The position numbers were made by a program, and so were the translations under genes. Of a stretch of 5,286 bases of DNA, positions 4,396 through 5,286 are shown in pieces (the stretch's first letter is position 1; each line of letters opens with the position of its first letter). The notes under the pieces were generated by a model that was not told the DNA's origin, ran no database searches, and saw nothing but the letters and a program-made list of their open reading frames with translations. The stretch comes from Phycisphaerales bacterium. GTDB taxonomy: Bacteria > Pseudomonadota > Gammaproteobacteria > Competibacterales > Competibacteraceae. Location: NCBI GenBank assembly GCA_014879435.1, contig JACSSB010000363.1, positions 1-5,286 on the forward strand, written 5' to 3'.

Positions 4396-5286
4396 ATGGA
4401 GAAGCACTATTTTGGTACAGACGGTATTCGAGGGCGGGTCGGCGAATATCCGATTACGGCGGAGTTTGTGTTGAAGTTAGGCTGGGCAGTTGGACGGGTG
4501 CTTCAGGTCAAAGGATTCAACAAGGTAGTAATTGGCAAGGATACTCGAATTTCCGGCTACATGTTCGAGTCGGCCCTAGAGGCGGGCCTTTCAGCGGCTG
4601 GAGTCAATATCGCTTTACTAGGCCCGATGCCTACTCCCGGTATCGCCTATCTGACTCGTACCTTACATGCCTGTGCCGGTATCGTGGTCAGCGCTTCGCA
4701 CAATCCCTACTATGATAATGGCATCAAGTTTTTTTCCCGTGATGGGCAAAAGCTGCCCGATGTAGCCGAGGAACGTATCGAAGAGTTACTGGCGCAACCG
4801 CTAGAAACCGTTGGGCCGGACGCCTTGGGCAAGGCTGAGCGCATCGTTGATGCTGCTGGTCGTTATATTGAATTTTGCAAGAGTACCATCCCCACCTATA
4901 CCAGCTTATCGGGCATCAAGATCGTGGTGGATTGCGCGCACGGTGCGACCTATCATATCGCCCCAAGTGTTTTTGAAGAAATTGGTGCGACCGTCATTCC
5001 TCTTGGTGTTACGCCCGACGGGCTGAATATCAATCTGAATTGTGGTTCCACCAAGCCAGCCATTTTGTGCGCGATGGTCAAGGAGCAAGAGGCTGACCTC
5101 GGGATTGCTTTTGACGGGGACGGTGACCGCGTGATCATGGTGGATCATCAAGGCGAAATTTTAGATGGTGACGATCTATTGTTCATCATCGCACGCGACC
5201 GCTTGCGCTCTGGCGCTCGATTCAATGCTGTGGTCGGCACGCTGATGACTAATCTGGGTCTTGAGATAGCATTGCGGGCGTTGGGA
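4396..5286 (+). CDS. glmM: Phosphoglucosamine mutase GlmM, 3' end beyond the window
   Basis: This enzyme converts glucosamine-6-phosphate to glucosamine-1-phosphate in the cytosol, the step before UDP-GlcNAc for peptidoglycan and lipopolysaccharide. The window holds 297 codons without a stop; the E. coli protein has 445 residues, so about one third is missing. Family marks are the N-terminus YFGTDGIRGRVGE (5-17) and the active-site loop SASHNP (99-104), where S101 is the serine that carries the phosphate. The metal-binding loop DGDGDR (240-245) has D240, D242 and D244. Each lies one below the E. coli numbers. The sugar-binding GExSG loop and the C-terminal phosphate-binding domain are off the edge. 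Nothing in the visible part suggests damage. The gene lies 109 bases after folP on the same strand, with its own good ribosome binding site. Confidence 0.97.
   Translation, partial: MEKHYFGTDGIRGRVGEYPITAEFVLKLGWAVGRVLQVKGFNKVVIGKDTRISGYMFESALEAGLSAAGVNIALLGPMPTPGIAYLTRTLHACAGIVVSASHNPYYDNGIKFFSRDGQKLPDVAEERIEELLAQPLETVGPDALGKAERIVDAAGRYIEFCKSTIPTYTSLSGIKIVVDCAHGATYHIAPSVFEEIGATVIPLGVTPDGLNINLNCGSTKPAILCAMVKEQEADLGIAFDGDGDRVIMVDHQGEILDGDDLLFIIARDRLRSGARFNAVVGTLMTNLGLEIALRALG

Noticed and set aside
1..5286. Mobile element, CRISPR array, toxin-antitoxin, phage or other undescribed system
   Set aside because: Almost all of the window is filled by conserved housekeeping genes in ancestral order. 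There are no direct repeat arrays, transposase genes or att-like duplications of the visible tRNA 3' end.

Overview
The window is a housekeeping segment of a bacterial chromosome, most likely from a gammaproteobacterium outside the enteric group. Two things support this. The block yhbY (divergent) / rlmE - ftsH - folP - glmM has the same order and orientation as I know it from Escherichia coli. The proteins also align almost residue for residue with the E. coli family members, with constant offsets at the catalytic positions. I cannot name the genus from the sequence alone.

Layout: positions 1-58 are the 3' two thirds of a tRNA-Leu(UAA) gene on the + strand, cut by the window edge. It converges on yhbY (complement 130-426), which encodes a CRM-domain factor of pre-50S ribosomal subunits. 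Thirteen bases from the yhbY start codon, a + strand gene block begins. It opens with a 90-residue predicted two-span membrane protein that I do not recognise (440-712), whose end overlaps rlmE by 14 bases. rlmE (699-1319) encodes the 23S rRNA U2552 2'-O-methyltransferase. After 103 bases comes ftsH (1423-3348, probable TTG start), the membrane AAA+ zinc protease. A 107-base gap then holds a 42-nt imperfect hairpin and a strong intrinsic terminator whose T-run touches the ribosome binding site of folP (3456-4286, dihydropteroate synthase). An AT-rich 109-base gap leads to glmM (4396 to the window end, about two thirds present), phosphoglucosamine mutase.

How the genes fit together: YhbY and RlmE both act on the large ribosomal subunit. 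FtsH performs membrane and cytosolic protein quality control and in E. coli is co-expressed with RlmE under heat shock. FolP supplies folate and GlmM supplies the UDP-GlcNAc precursor for peptidoglycan and LPS.

I found no mobile element, CRISPR array, phage gene or accessory system, and nothing that qualifies as a new biological system. The most interesting points are the unrecognised small membrane gene wedged into a conserved divergent junction, and the ftsH-folP junction, where a terminator leaves no room for a promoter before the folP ribosome binding site.
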